A stretch of 64,000 bases of DNA from Vreelandella sedimenti (GCF_013416325.1 NZ_JACCGK010000004.1:124001-188000); one strand, 5' to 3'. Shown: positions 9,227 through 18,370, counted from the stretch's first letter. Made by a program: numbers and translations. Notes: generated by a model not told the origin, from the letters alone.

Positions 9227-10119
9227 TAGGCTGTTTCCTCATCGCCTGTTCGCATGACTTGATCTGGATTGGCCCTGGGGTCGCGTGCCTCCCAGCGGCC
9301 AGCCTCGACCTGAGAGAAGAATTCGGCCAGCAGTCTGTTGAAAAGCTCGGGTTCCTCTAGGTTAAGCGTATGGCCCGTTTTGGGGAAAACGGCCAATCCA
9401 CACGCTGGCAGTGTTTTCTTCAAGAAGATCCCAGGCTGCAGGCAGTGATCATCCTCGTCACCTACCATAACCAGTGTGGGGCAAACCATCCCAGCAAGCG
9501 GTTTTGAAAGATCCCAGAACGACGGGCGTCTTGCCTGAACGCCACGCATTGTCATGGCAGCTCCCAAGTCATCATGCGTTGCCAAACGCTCAACGAACTC
9601 TTGCCAGCCACGAGGGTCCTTGTTCTGGTACTGTACTCGGCTGGCGCCAGCACCATAGATAGGTGCAAATGCCTTGGCCCCACGGGTCTCGAAGTTATCA
9701 GCTACCGATAGTGATACTCCTCGGAAATACGCTTCCAGTTTCTTCTCGCAGCCATAACCCGCACCGGCTACGGTTAGCGACAAGACTCGGTCGGGAGCAG
9801 TCAACCCAAAATGCAGTGCAGTAAAGCCTCCCATCGATAGACCTACGATATGAGCTTTATCGATTTTCAAGGCATCCAGAACGGCCAAAGCATCCTGGAC
9901 AGCGATAGACTGTGAATAACTTTCCAGATCCTTTGGAACATCTGAAGGCGGATAGCCGCGTGCAGCATAGGTGATACAGCGGTAGCGTCGGCTGAAAGCG
10001 CGTATTTGAGGTTCCCAGCTGGCATGGTTGCCGCCGAATTCGTGGATGAACAGAATTGGTAAGCCTTGTCCGGCCTCTTCGACATATAGCTTGATGCTAT
10101 TCGGTGTGGTGATATGCAC
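9226..10119 (-). CDS. Alpha/beta hydrolase
   Basis: The 297-residue alpha/beta-fold hydrolase carries the oxyanion segment HEFGGN near residue 26, the nucleophile elbow GLSMGG near 93-98, and a late histidine in KTGHTLNLEEP. It resembles 3-oxoadipate enol-lactonases and amide- or ester-cleaving hydrolases. Some family members hydrolyse ring-opened N-acyl intermediates, such as the enzyme acting on alpha-(N-acetylaminomethylene)succinate in vitamin B6 breakdown. The substrate here is inferred only from context. It lies between the aminotransferase and the M20 hydrolase in the leftward operon. Confidence 0.82.
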   Translation of the reverse strand: MHITTPNSIKLYVEEAGQGLPILFIHEFGGNHASWEPQIRAFSRRYRCITYAARGYPPSDVPKDLESYSQSIAVQDALAVLDALKIDKAHIVGLSMGGFTALHFGLTAPDRVLSLTVAGAGYGCEKKLEAYFRGVSLSVADNFETRGAKAFAPIYGAGASRVQYQNKDPRGWQEFVERLATHDDLGAAMTMRGVQARRPSFWDLSKPLAGMVCPTLVMVGDEDDHCLQPGIFLKKTLPACGLAVFPKTGHTLNLEEPELFNRLLAEFFSQVEAGRWEARDPRANPDQVMRTGDEETA

Positions 10120-10191
10120 GTTTGCACTCTCTGCGTTGTTTTTGACGCTCTGTTTCGGGTTTAAGGTACTTTCGACAGATAGATGGTGACG

Positions 10192-11325
10192 TCAGAATTG
10201 CGCCTCGATATTCTTGATACCGTGCGCCTGTTCAACAAGCAGCGGTAAGTGTTCGCAGAAACATCTAGCCCAATCTTCGGGAACAGAAGTACTTACTTTG
10301 ATGAAATGATCACCAAATTGCTCGGTGTGGTAACTACCTTGGCGAATCATGATCCCTTCGCGGCTAAATAGATCGACCAGTGCTGCTGGTGAGATGTCTG
10401 CGCTTGCAGTTTCGATCACCAAGAAATTCCCATGAGAGGGCCATACAAGAACGCGCAGGCCCGGAATGCTATCGACCGCATCACGAATACGTTGCTTATT
10501 GGCACGGTCGATTCGACGAACCTCTGTCATCCACTCCTTTTTTACTGACAGGCCAGCCAGTGCGGCTCTCTGGGCGATGACACTGCCCCCCAAAACGCTT
10601 GTACTTTGAGCTGCGAACTCATCAATCAGTTTAGGATTGCCAACTAGGGCCCCGACTCTTAGGCCGGCCAGTCCCAACCATTTTGAAAAGCTCATGCTGA
10701 CTACGGCATGCTCACTATTAATTGATATCGCCAGAGTATGGTCATCGGCAAAATCTCGGTAGGTGCAGTCGTGAATTAATAGGGCACCGTAGCGGCGAGC
10801 GACGTCGATGAATCCTACAAGCTCTTCACGACTGTACCGACACCCCAATGGATTATTGGGATCAACGATATAGATGAGTGCCGTACGCTCGTCGCATGCC
10901 TCGGAAAGGTGCTCGACACTCAGACGGTTATCGTATTCATCGCCGTAAATAGGGAGTTGAACGATCTCAGCTCCTTGTTGTTCCGCAAACTGGCATGGCC
11001 ATTTCCAGGTGGGATCGGTAGTTACGAAGGTTTTACCTGGGGCACAGCGAGCACGGCAGATCAGAGATAGCGCATTGACACCACCTTCGGTAATCAATGC
11101 TTCCATTCCAGGTACACCCAAATCATCCACGACCGCATCTCGTAGTGCCTCGAGCCCCCAAGGTGGTGCATAGGCACTGTATTCTTCACGCTCTATGGAT
11201 TTGAGCATGGCAGCCTTAACAACAGGATGGGTGGGGATATGGTTGGTGTTTTGCCCCATCCACATCAAGTCATGGTTGCTAAACAATGTATCGAAGTAGC
11301 GATTACGTAAGCGAGCATTGCTCAT
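10192..11325 (-). CDS. PLP-dependent aminotransferase, class I/II
   Basis: This fold-type I PLP enzyme of about 377 residues has the internal aldimine lysine in SMSFSKWLGLAGLRVG, the aspartate motif VDPNNPLGCRY and the tyrosine in DCTYRDF. It resembles aspartate/aromatic aminotransferases and C-S lyases of the same fold. I set the start at the ATG at 11325, preceded by TAGGAG, rather than the upstream one at 11346. The substrate is unknown. In this operon it could remove an amino group from the imported compound or from its cleavage product. Confidence 0.85.
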   Translation of the reverse strand: MSNARLRNRYFDTLFSNHDLMWMGQNTNHIPTHPVVKAAMLKSIEREEYSAYAPPWGLEALRDAVVDDLGVPGMEALITEGGVNALSLICRARCAPGKTFVTTDPTWKWPCQFAEQQGAEIVQLPIYGDEYDNRLSVEHLSEACDERTALIYIVDPNNPLGCRYSREELVGFIDVARRYGALLIHDCTYRDFADDHTLAISINSEHAVVSMSFSKWLGLAGLRVGALVGNPKLIDEFAAQSTSVLGGSVIAQRAALAGLSVKKEWMTEVRRIDRANKQRIRDAVDSIPGLRVLVWPSHGNFLVIETASADISPAALVDLFSREGIMIRQGSYHTEQFGDHFIKVSTSVPEDWARCFCEHLPLLVEQAHGIKNIEAQF

Positions 11326-11359
11326 GGCGGTTCTCCTAGCAGGCAAAATAAGTCAGGGG

Positions 11360-12139
11360 TCAGATCACTGACCCGCGTGCTGCAATGCCACCATCAATGG
11401 TGACGATCGTGCCTGTGATATAACCTGCTTTAGGGGAGGATAAAAAAGCAACCAAGTCGGCAACCTCTTCTGATTCAGCAGGGCGACCGCCTGGGTATTT
11501 CTCGAATAACTCTTCCCAGCGTGATTCATCACCCAGCATGTCTACTGCTTTGCGCTTCATGATCTTAAGCATACGATCTGTCGCGACTGGGCCAGGATTA
11601 ACACCAATTACTCTAACGCCATGGTTAAGGCTAGCGCCCCCTAGAGCTTTGGTAAAAGCCATCAATGAGGCATTGCCAGTGCTACCTGCAATGTAACTGG
11701 CATCCCAATTTTCGCCCGAATTGCCAATGACATTGATGATGACCCCAGCGCGCTTGCGCAATACAGGATAGTAAGCGCGGGCGAGGGTGATATAGCCGAA
11801 GACTTTGAGATCAAAGCCTTTTCGCCATGCAGCATCGTCAACAATATCCAGTGACCCGGCGGGGATATCGCCTGCATTGTTGACCAGAATATCGATTTCG
11901 CCTGTTGCCGCTACAAGCGCCTCCATTGCCTCCGTAGTGGAGAGATCCATCGCATGAACAGTAACCTGTGTCCCATGGGTCGATATCAGCTCTTCGCGCA
12001 GAGATTCCATAGCGCTACCGTTGCGTGCTGCTAAATGCAAGTGGCATCCCTCTTCTGCCAGCACGCGCGCGACGGCCATGCCAATACCCTGAGATGCGCC
12101 TGTGATCAGCGCTGCTTTGCCATTAAGGTTGAGTTTCAT
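11360..12139 (-). CDS. SDR family oxidoreductase
   Basis: The classical short-chain dehydrogenase of about 259 residues has the cofactor motif TGASQGIG, NNAG in the fourth strand, and VGVNPGP after the active site. The usual catalytic YxxxK is not obvious: the region after VIGNSGENWDASYIAGSTGNA gives Y-x(3)-S rather than YxxxK, so activity may be altered or the motif is shifted. I chose the ATG at 12139, which follows GGAGCAAGT, over an upstream ATG at 12178. It is the first gene of the leftward operon, directly downstream of the GntR regulator. Confidence 0.8.
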   Translation of the reverse strand: MKLNLNGKAALITGASQGIGMAVARVLAEEGCHLHLAARNGSAMESLREELISTHGTQVTVHAMDLSTTEAMEALVAATGEIDILVNNAGDIPAGSLDIVDDAAWRKGFDLKVFGYITLARAYYPVLRKRAGVIINVIGNSGENWDASYIAGSTGNASLMAFTKALGGASLNHGVRVIGVNPGPVATDRMLKIMKRKAVDMLGDESRWEELFEKYPGGRPAESEEVADLVAFLSSPKAGYITGTIVTIDGGIAARGSVI

Positions 12140-12169
12140 ACTTGCTCCATGTTTCCAATTTGATTTATT

Positions 12170-12177
12170 GGTATACA
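12170..12177. promoter_or_regulatory. Possible GntR/FCD half-operator GGTATACA
   Basis: GGTATACA lies about 30 bases upstream of the SDR start. It shares the core GGTATAC with the palindromic site at 12963-12970 upstream of the GntR gene itself. GGTATACC-centred sites are typical of UxuR/ExuR-like members of the FCD family, so this is a candidate binding site for the adjacent regulator. Confidence 0.4.
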
Positions 12178-12216
12178 TGTTTGTGCAAGTTGCATGCCAA
12201 GCTGTTTCTAGCTGTG

Positions 12217-12936
12217 CTAGCGACCAAATTGGGCAATGAAATCGATCAAGTCCTCTCCCAATAACGTCAAGTGACCTCGCATAGCATTGTGTGCTGCTTC
12301 TGCATCATGCTGAAAAATCGCTTGCATGACTCTCTCGTGCTCCTCAATTGTACTGGCTATGCGTTGCGGCAAGTTAGTTACTTGACGACGATAAGCGCCA
12401 ACGCGATTACGCAGGCTGTGGGTCTGCTCTTCCAGAAAGGTGTTGTGCGATGCAGTATAGATCAACTCGTGGAACTCAAGATTGACCTGATAAAAGAGAT
12501 CGGGATCGGGGGTTGGCGCCTCGCCGATTTCCACTAGATGCTGATGAATTTCGGCCAGACGCTGGCGCTGACATGTAGTAATACGGCGCGCTGCCAGGCG
12601 AGCACACAGCCCTTCAAGCTCAGCCATTACTTGGAACATTTCCAATAATTGATTGACTCCAATCTCTCGCACGATAGCGCCTTGACGACCACGCAGCTCT
12701 ACCATTCCAGAGGCGGCAAGGAGCCGAAACGCCTCTCTGACAGGCGTTCTAGAGACTTGATATCGGGCAGCTAATTCCTTTTCATCGAGCCTTGTTCCGG
12801 GAGCTAGCTCACCGACGGAAATGGATCTTTCCAAGTGGCGTCGTAAATTTTCTCCTAACGTCTCTCTTTCCCTCTCTTTTCCCACGATACGCTCATCAAT
12901 GGTGCAGTTTAGACCGTCTTCAGCTCGATTTTGCAT
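12217..12936 (-). CDS. GntR family transcriptional regulator with FCD effector domain
   Basis: The 239-residue protein has an N-terminal winged-helix DNA-binding domain (LDEKELAARYQVSRTPVREAFRLLAASGMVELRGRQGA). A helical FCD domain with the expected metal-ligand positions follows (FHELIYTASHN, then HERVMQAIFQHDAEAA near the end). The ATG at 12936 is preceded by AGGAAA at 7 bases, which fits better than a TTG three bases upstream. It stands between the leftward catabolic operon and the rightward transport operon. It most likely represses both until the substrate or an intermediate binds the FCD domain. Confidence 0.9.
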   Translation of the reverse strand: MQNRAEDGLNCTIDERIVGKERERETLGENLRRHLERSISVGELAPGTRLDEKELAARYQVSRTPVREAFRLLAASGMVELRGRQGAIVREIGVNQLLEMFQVMAELEGLCARLAARRITTCQRQRLAEIHQHLVEIGEAPTPDPDLFYQVNLEFHELIYTASHNTFLEEQTHSLRNRVGAYRRQVTNLPQRIASTIEEHERVMQAIFQHDAEAAHNAMRGHLTLLGEDLIDFIAQFGR

Positions 12937-12962
12937 CAAAATGTTTCCTTTTTTATTAACTG

Positions 12963-12970
12963 GGTATACC
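12963..12970. promoter_or_regulatory. GGTATACC palindrome, candidate GntR operator
   Basis: The perfect palindrome GGTATACC lies about 27 bases upstream of the GntR start, in the AT-rich divergent region. Its core recurs at 12170-12177 before the SDR gene. It resembles known FCD-family operators, so autoregulation is likely. Confidence 0.45.
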
Positions 12971-13089
12971 TATATATGTTTATTGTATTCAAGTTTGATT
13001 TATAAAAGCACTGAAATTTATTAATGAAATGCTACTGCGCTGGACTTAAAAGCACAGCTGTCAAATAAATGCGACAAAAAATAAGATTT

Positions 13090-13104
13090 TGGCATGCATA
13101 GTGC
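13090..13104 (+). promoter_or_regulatory. Possible sigma-54 promoter before the ABC transporter operon
   Basis: TGGCATGCATAGTGC keeps the GG and GC dinucleotides and the spacing of the -24/-12 consensus. A start near 13116 would give a leader of about 40 nt to the ATG at 13158. No IHF or enhancer site comparable to those at 35.8-37.8 kb is seen, so this could be a chance match. If real, it would place nitrogen-compound uptake under nitrogen control. Confidence 0.4.
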
Positions 13105-13157
13105 ATCAGTCTAAAAAAGCTTCGCGTCATTGCAAGCGCAACGTCAGGAAAGGTGTC

Positions 13158-14000
13158 ATGACTACAAACAGTGCCGCTATTAGCGAAGGTTGGGTGGAGT
13201 CGGTAAGCCCTCGGGCTGTCACTAAAGGGAGTTCAATACTAGGTCTGCAAAACCTTACTAAGCGATTTGGTGCCATTACCGCCTTAGAGAATGTTTCCGT
13301 CGATATCAACAAGGGCGAGTTCATTACCGTCATCGGTCCAAGTGGCTGCGGTAAAAGCACGCTTTTCAATATTGTAGCGGGCCTTGACTCACCTGATGAC
13401 GGCCATATCGCTCATCATAGTCGCGCTATTGATGCAAGGGAGTTGCTTGGTCAGGTCGCTTTTATGCCGCAGCAAGATTTACTACTGCCGTGGCGAACCG
13501 TACTGGATAACGCCATTCTGGCTATTGAGCTCGAGGGTACACCCCGTGCCAAGGCACGAGCGCAGGCATTAAAAATGTTACCGGAGTTCGGGCTAAAGGG
13601 CTTCGAGAAACACTACCCTCATCAGCTCTCTGGTGGTATGCGCCAACGTGTTGCGCTTATGCGTACTTTTCTTTTTCGACGGGAACTGATGTTACTCGAC
13701 GAGCCGTTCGGCGCACTCGATTCGCTGACGCGTTCAATGATGCAGCGTTGGCTGTTGGAGATTTGGCAGCATCACGAACGTACCGTTCTATTTATTACCC
13801 ACGACATTGATGAGGCCATTTTCCTCGCTGACCGCGTGCTGGTCATGTCGGCTCGCCCAGGTCGGGTCAAGCTGGAACAACGGATCGATCTGCCACGCCC
13901 CCGCCGGGGCGATATTGTAACCAGCGAGGAGTTCATGGCAATCAAACGGCGGCTACTGGCTGAAATTGAAGAAGAAAGTATGAAGTCTTTTGCTTCATAG
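13158..14000 (+). CDS. ABC transporter ATP-binding protein (nitrate/sulfonate/taurine/NMT1 type)
   Basis: The 280-residue ATPase has Walker [10 protein letters not shown], signature LSGGMRQRVALMR, Walker B ELMLLDEP, and a D-loop with the switch histidine in FITHDIDEA. This is the SsuB/TauB/ThiZ-like group that pairs with NMT1/THI5-type binding proteins. I chose the ATG at 13158, which is preceded by AGGAAAGG, over an earlier in-frame start at 13089. It opens the rightward operon. The permeases and binding protein it should work with come about 1.8 kb later, after two enzyme genes. Confidence 0.92.
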   Translation: MTTNSAAISEGWVESVSPRAVTKGSSILGLQNLTKRFGAITALENVSVDINKGEFITVIGPSGCGKSTLFNIVAGLDSPDDGHIAHHSRAIDARELLGQVAFMPQQDLLLPWRTVLDNAILAIELEGTPRAKARAQALKMLPEFGLKGFEKHYPHQLSGGMRQRVALMRTFLFRRELMLLDEPFGALDSLTRSMMQRWLLEIWQHHERTVLFITHDIDEAIFLADRVLVMSARPGRVKLEQRIDLPRPRRGDIVTSEEFMAIKRRLLAEIEEESMKSFAS

Positions 14001-14048
14001 CACGGTTTGCCTTAACGCTCTCCATTCACCGAAATAGCGAGATGCCTG

Positions 14049-14831
14049 ATGAGTGCTGATATACCCAGCCAACGCCGCAAAAGTATCGACGACGCTGAGT
14101 GGCAGACACGCGTGGATCTAGCCGCCTGCTATCGTCTGATCGCCCTGTTGGGGCTCGACGATATGATCTACAACCATATATCTGCGCGGGTACCGGGAAA
14201 GCAGGACGAATTTCTGATTAACCCATACGGCCTTCTATTCGAGGAAATCACTGCTTCAAGTCTGGTCAAGATCAATCTCCAAGGAGAGAAGCTTGAGCAG
14301 TCTCCTTACGACGTCAATGTAGCGGGATTCGTTATACACGGTGCCATCCATGCCGCTCGACACGATGCAATGTGCGTGCTGCACACCCATTCTGATGCCA
14401 GTACCGCTGTGTCCACTCAGCAAAATGGTTTGCTGCCATTAAGTCAGTTCGCTATGCGTTTCTATCGCCGTCAAGCGTTCCATGACTATGAAGGTGTAGC
14501 CATTGATATGGACGAGCAATCTCGGCTAGTTAGCGATCTTGGGGAGTGCCCCGTGATGTTGATGCGCAATCACGGCGTATTGGTACTCGGCCGCACACCT
14601 GGAGAGGCCTTCATGCTGCTCTATTACTTCGAGCGCGCGGCCCGTATTCAGCTGGATATTCAGGCAACCTCGGCAACTGCCGGAGCAATGGTTCTTCCTA
14701 GCCCAGCAGTTTGTGAAAAAGCAGCTCTTCAATTTTGGGAGCAGCAGGGAGACATTCTGATCAATGGGGAGCGCGAATGGCCAGCACTGCTGCGTAAGCT
14801 GGAACGCGATTGCCCTGATTATCACCACTAA
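14049..14831 (+). CDS. Class II aldolase/adducin family protein
   Basis: The 260-residue protein has the class II aldolase fold with zinc ligands in HTHSDAS (near residues 114-120) and the later NHGVLVLGRTPGEAF. It also has the N-terminal YNHISARVPG segment, which binds the phosphate or carboxylate in relatives. The family contains fuculose-phosphate aldolases and also decarboxylases, including one acting on a pyridine carboxylate in vitamin B6 degradation. The reaction here is not determined by sequence. It is flanked in the operon by the ATPase and the TauD-like dioxygenase. Confidence 0.88.
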   Translation: MSADIPSQRRKSIDDAEWQTRVDLAACYRLIALLGLDDMIYNHISARVPGKQDEFLINPYGLLFEEITASSLVKINLQGEKLEQSPYDVNVAGFVIHGAIHAARHDAMCVLHTHSDASTAVSTQQNGLLPLSQFAMRFYRRQAFHDYEGVAIDMDEQSRLVSDLGECPVMLMRNHGVLVLGRTPGEAFMLLYYFERAARIQLDIQATSATAGAMVLPSPAVCEKAALQFWEQQGDILINGEREWPALLRKLERDCPDYHH

Positions 14832-14866
14832 GCTAGACCCACATTGCATTTAGGGAGAAAAAATAA

Positions 14867-15724
14867 ATGACACTGAACACTACCCCTCTAACAGCAACAT
14901 TTGGCATTGAAGTTCATGACTTGGATTTGAGTCAGCCCCAACCCGATGGTGTTATTGATGAGTTGCAATCGGCGCTCAATCATTATTCCGTCATAGTGTT
15001 GCGTGACCAGCGGCTAGAGTCGGCTCGTCATGTCGAACTCAGTCGCCAGTTTGGGCCCTTAATGGTACATGTACTAAAGCAATTTCTGGCCACCGGTCAT
15101 CCTGAAATTTATGTGCTGTCCAATGTTTCCGAGAATGGTCAGCCGATAGGCAATCATAAAGAAGGTTGGAACTGGCACTCGGATCTTTCCTATGTAGAGG
15201 AACCTAGCATGGGATCGTTACTCCATGCGATAGAAGTACCTCCTGAAGGAGGCGATACGCTGTTCGCCAGTATGCATGCCGCTTACGATGCGTTGTCATA
15301 CGCCACCCAACAACGCATTAAACAACTCTCTGCGGTTCACTCCTATGTGGGGTACTACGCTAAAGCCTTCGCTGATCGCACCCCATTAAGTGATGAACAG
15401 CGTGCTAAGACGCCCGATGTTATACATCCATTGGTCCGTGCTCACCCCAGGACTGGGCGCCCCTCGCTCTATGTCGGCCAAGACATCATCAAAGAAATTG
15501 TTGGCCTGCCTCCTCAAGAGAGTCAACAGCTCTTAGACGAACTCAATCAACACGCCATTCGTGATGAGTTCGTCTATCGCCATCGTTGGCAAGCGGGCGA
15601 CCTAGTGATATGGGACAACCGTTGCACCATGCACTGCGCGACTCCCTATGACGACAATCGATACCGTCGCGTTATGCATCGAACTACCGTCAAGGGTGAT
15701 CGGCCTTTCGCCTCTTGTGAGTGA
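14867..15724 (+). CDS. TauD/TfdA family 2-oxoglutarate-dependent dioxygenase
   Basis: The 285-residue protein has the iron facial triad H104-x-D106 (WNWHSDLSY) and H256 (WDNRCTMHCA). The 2-oxoglutarate arginine is in the following YRRVMHRTT block. The family hydroxylates its substrate next to a heteroatom, which often releases sulfite, ammonia or an aldehyde, as in taurine or 2,4-D breakdown. A GGGAGAAAA ribosome site precedes the ATG at 14867. Its place in the transport operon suggests it acts early on the imported compound. Confidence 0.9.
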   Translation: MTLNTTPLTATFGIEVHDLDLSQPQPDGVIDELQSALNHYSVIVLRDQRLESARHVELSRQFGPLMVHVLKQFLATGHPEIYVLSNVSENGQPIGNHKEGWNWHSDLSYVEEPSMGSLLHAIEVPPEGGDTLFASMHAAYDALSYATQQRIKQLSAVHSYVGYYAKAFADRTPLSDEQRAKTPDVIHPLVRAHPRTGRPSLYVGQDIIKEIVGLPPQESQQLLDELNQHAIRDEFVYRHRWQAGDLVIWDNRCTMHCATPYDDNRYRRVMHRTTVKGDRPFASCE

Positions 15725-15808
15725 CATCAAGCCGAGTGAGAAAACATGCAACCATAACGATGGGGATAGGCGCCTTTGAGGCACCCCGATTAATGGAGTA
15801 AAGTCACA

Positions 15809-16834
15809 ATGAAATCCACTATTTCCAAATGGCATAGGCTGAATGCTGCACTGGCCGTGATCCTTCTACCAATCATCTTCTCTCACAGTGCGACTGCGCA
15901 GACGCTGACGGAAGCCAGCGTGAGGCTCAAGTGGCTTCCCCAAGCTCAATTCGCAGGATTTTATGTTGCCAAGGAGAAAGGCTTTTATATAGAGAACGGC
16001 ATCGATCTGACGATCAACCCTGGTGGTCCAAACGTTCTGACTGAAAATCTGGTAGCCACAGGCAGTGATACCTTTGGTCTTGCAGGTGGGGCTCCCAGCG
16101 TGATTTCTTCGCGCGAAAATGGACTGCCGGTGGTGGCAATTGGCTTGGGCACCCAACAGACAGACTTCGTTTTTGTTGCCAAAAATGATGGGCCAGTTGA
16201 AACCATTCAAGACTTCAAAGGCCATAGCGTCTCAACTTGGTTTACCGGTGCAAACCATATCTTGTCTGCCATGCTGGCAGACCAAGGCGTCGATCAAGAT
16301 GATGTCAATATTCAACCGCAACAAGTAAGTGTCACACCCTTTGTAAATGGCAGTGTCGACGTAGTAACTGCGACTTGGTACAACGAACTCAATACCATTA
16401 GAAATGCTGTTGGCGAGGAGAGTTTGCGCTTTTTTATACCCGAGGATTACGGCATATCCATCCCACGTGACGCCCTGATTACATCGGAGCGGACGTTGGC
16501 CAATAGTCCCGAGTTAGTCACACATTTCGTTGAAGCGACCATTCGTGGATGGAAATACGCTTTTGACCATCCAGACGAAGCCATTGATATTGTTATGCAG
16601 CAGTCACCTACGCTCGAACGTGATCATCAGGAAACCATGCTGGCCGAAATGCAGCGGCTCATGACAGCAGATGCTGCTCAAGACCATGGTCTTTACTGGC
16701 TTGATCGTGAAAAGCTACTCAAGACCCACGATTTATTACGCAGATATGATGTCATTAGTAGCGATATTGATATTGATAGTGCATTTAATATCAGCATCTT
16801 AGAGTCTATCCCGCTAGCGGATCGCATGCCATGA
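15809..16834 (+). CDS. ABC transporter substrate-binding protein, NMT1/THI5-like
   Basis: The 341-residue protein begins with a Sec signal peptide ending near ATAQT. It then shows the NMT1/THI5-like fold start (VRLKWLPQAQFAGFYVAKEKGFY). Relatives bind pyrimidines, thiamine precursors, riboflavin or other heterocyclic and sulfonate ligands in the periplasm. That gives a hint, not proof, that the imported compound is a nitrogen heterocycle. A GGAG site lies before the ATG. The stop overlaps the start of the first permease by ATGA. Confidence 0.88.
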   Translation: MKSTISKWHRLNAALAVILLPIIFSHSATAQTLTEASVRLKWLPQAQFAGFYVAKEKGFYIENGIDLTINPGGPNVLTENLVATGSDTFGLAGGAPSVISSRENGLPVVAIGLGTQQTDFVFVAKNDGPVETIQDFKGHSVSTWFTGANHILSAMLADQGVDQDDVNIQPQQVSVTPFVNGSVDVVTATWYNELNTIRNAVGEESLRFFIPEDYGISIPRDALITSERTLANSPELVTHFVEATIRGWKYAFDHPDEAIDIVMQQSPTLERDHQETMLAEMQRLMTADAAQDHGLYWLDREKLLKTHDLLRRYDVISSDIDIDSAFNISILESIPLADRMP

Positions 16835-17613
16835 AAGCGTGGATCGCCCCGATTATGCGGGGGAATTCGTTCCGCCTAGCATTAGGCGTGTTGGCGATGG
16901 CATTGGCTTGGCAGCTCAGCGTAGTGTTATTTAAAGTGCCTGTTCACTATTTGCCAAGCCTACCTCTGATTGCTGAGCGTTTGAGTCATTATCCGGATCC
17001 TTTCATCGCCGGTTTTATTCGTACTGCTAGTGAGATGTTGATTGGGCTTGCCGTAGGAACGCTGTTTGGATTGTTGAGTGCTGTCATTATGCAGCGTTAC
17101 CGAATGGTGCGTCACTTGTTACTGCCGCTCTTTATAATCTCGCAGACGATTCCTGTCATCGCCTTCGGAGCTATCGTGGTGATGTGGTTCGGAAATTCGC
17201 TACTGGCCAAAGCCGTCATCGCCTTTTACCTAACGTTCTTCACCATTACTGTCAATACGCTGGCTGGCCTCGATAGCGTCGACCCGAAGCAGATCAGTCT
17301 GCTGCGAAGCTTCGGAGCTAGCAACCAGCAACTACTCTGGCGTTTGCAACTGCCTTCAGCGTTACCTGCTTTCTTCACGGGGCTCAAGCTAGCGGTAGCC
17401 ACGAGCTTATCCGGCGCGGTCGTTGGTGAGTGGTTTGGCGATACCACTGGGTTGGGTGTTCTGCTACTGCAATCAATGTACAACGAGGACACCATCTCCC
17501 TATGGTCGGCCATCTTACTCGTTGCGTTGCTAGGCTCGGTTTGCTTTGGTGTTGTTGCTGCGATCGAAAAAAGAGTCCTGTTTTGGCAACACAAGCAGGA
17601 TATCAACCATTGA
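16831..17613 (+). CDS. ABC transporter permease (SsuC/TauC/ThiX type)
   Basis: The 260-residue inner-membrane protein has about six hydrophobic segments and the EAA-type loop LLRSFGASNQQLLWRLQLPSALPAFFTGLKLA, which contacts the ATPase. It overlaps the binding protein by four bases and is followed 10 bases later by a second, related permease. The pair probably forms a heterodimeric channel. Confidence 0.9.
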   Translation: MKAWIAPIMRGNSFRLALGVLAMALAWQLSVVLFKVPVHYLPSLPLIAERLSHYPDPFIAGFIRTASEMLIGLAVGTLFGLLSAVIMQRYRMVRHLLLPLFIISQTIPVIAFGAIVVMWFGNSLLAKAVIAFYLTFFTITVNTLAGLDSVDPKQISLLRSFGASNQQLLWRLQLPSALPAFFTGLKLAVATSLSGAVVGEWFGDTTGLGVLLLQSMYNEDTISLWSAILLVALLGSVCFGVVAAIEKRVLFWQHKQDINH

Positions 17614-17623
17614 GGAGCGGGTC

Positions 17624-18370
17624 ATGAGCCAGTCACAGAGTGGGCGCTTATGGGGATTAGTCAGCGTCTTGGGGTGTCTCGTTATATGGGAAGTCAGTGT
17701 CAGGCAATTAGATATTCCCAGTTATTTACTACCACCTTTTAGTGACATCGTCATACAGGTATCTCAGAATTTTCCGAGCCTGATGAGTGCCAGTGCAGCC
17801 ACACTCTCTGCGGCGCTCTCCGGTTTTGCAATCGGCACGCTAGCTGGTCTCTTGCTAGCGATTTTACTCACATTCTCACCCGTGATGCGGCAGTCACTGC
17901 TTAGCATTATTGTTGCTATCAATACGGTGCCTATGGCTGCCTATGCGCCATTGGTCATACTATGGTTCGGCGTAGGGATGGAGTCGAAAGTTGTCATTGT
18001 TGCTTGTGAAGTGGGGTTTACTGTGCTGCTTGGAGCACTAAGTGGCCTCGCTCAAGTTGATCGCCGTAGCATTGATCTATTAAGTAGTTTCGGTGCTGGG
18101 CGGTGGAAGATTATGTGGTGCCTGCGCCTGCCAACTGCACTACCGGCCATAATGACGGCGCTACGCCTTTCTACGGTACGCAGCATTATTGCCACAATTG
18201 TGGTGGAAATGCTTGGTTCATATCTAGGACTGGGATGGACGCTCTATCAATCCGTTGTCATGAGCAACTTTTTGACAGTGTGGTCGGCGATTCTGCTGGC
18301 ATCCGTTATCAGTTTGCTTTTTTTCGCCTCAGTCGCCTGGATTGAGCGGCGCGTTGTATTTTGGCAATGA
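17624..18370 (+). CDS. ABC transporter permease, second subunit
   Basis: The 248-residue permease resembles the preceding one, with the EAA loop LLSSFGAGRWKIMWCLRLPTALPAIMTALRLS and six predicted membrane segments. The ATG at 17624 follows TGAGGAGCGG; a longer frame from 17546 would overlap the previous gene and add an unrelated N terminus. Its stop overlaps the amidase start (ATGA). Two distinct permeases are less common in this transporter group than a homodimer. Confidence 0.9.
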   Translation: MSQSQSGRLWGLVSVLGCLVIWEVSVRQLDIPSYLLPPFSDIVIQVSQNFPSLMSASAATLSAALSGFAIGTLAGLLLAILLTFSPVMRQSLLSIIVAINTVPMAAYAPLVILWFGVGMESKVVIVACEVGFTVLLGALSGLAQVDRRSIDLLSSFGAGRWKIMWCLRLPTALPAIMTALRLSTVRSIIATIVVEMLGSYLGLGWTLYQSVVMSNFLTVWSAILLASVISLLFFASVAWIERRVVFWQ

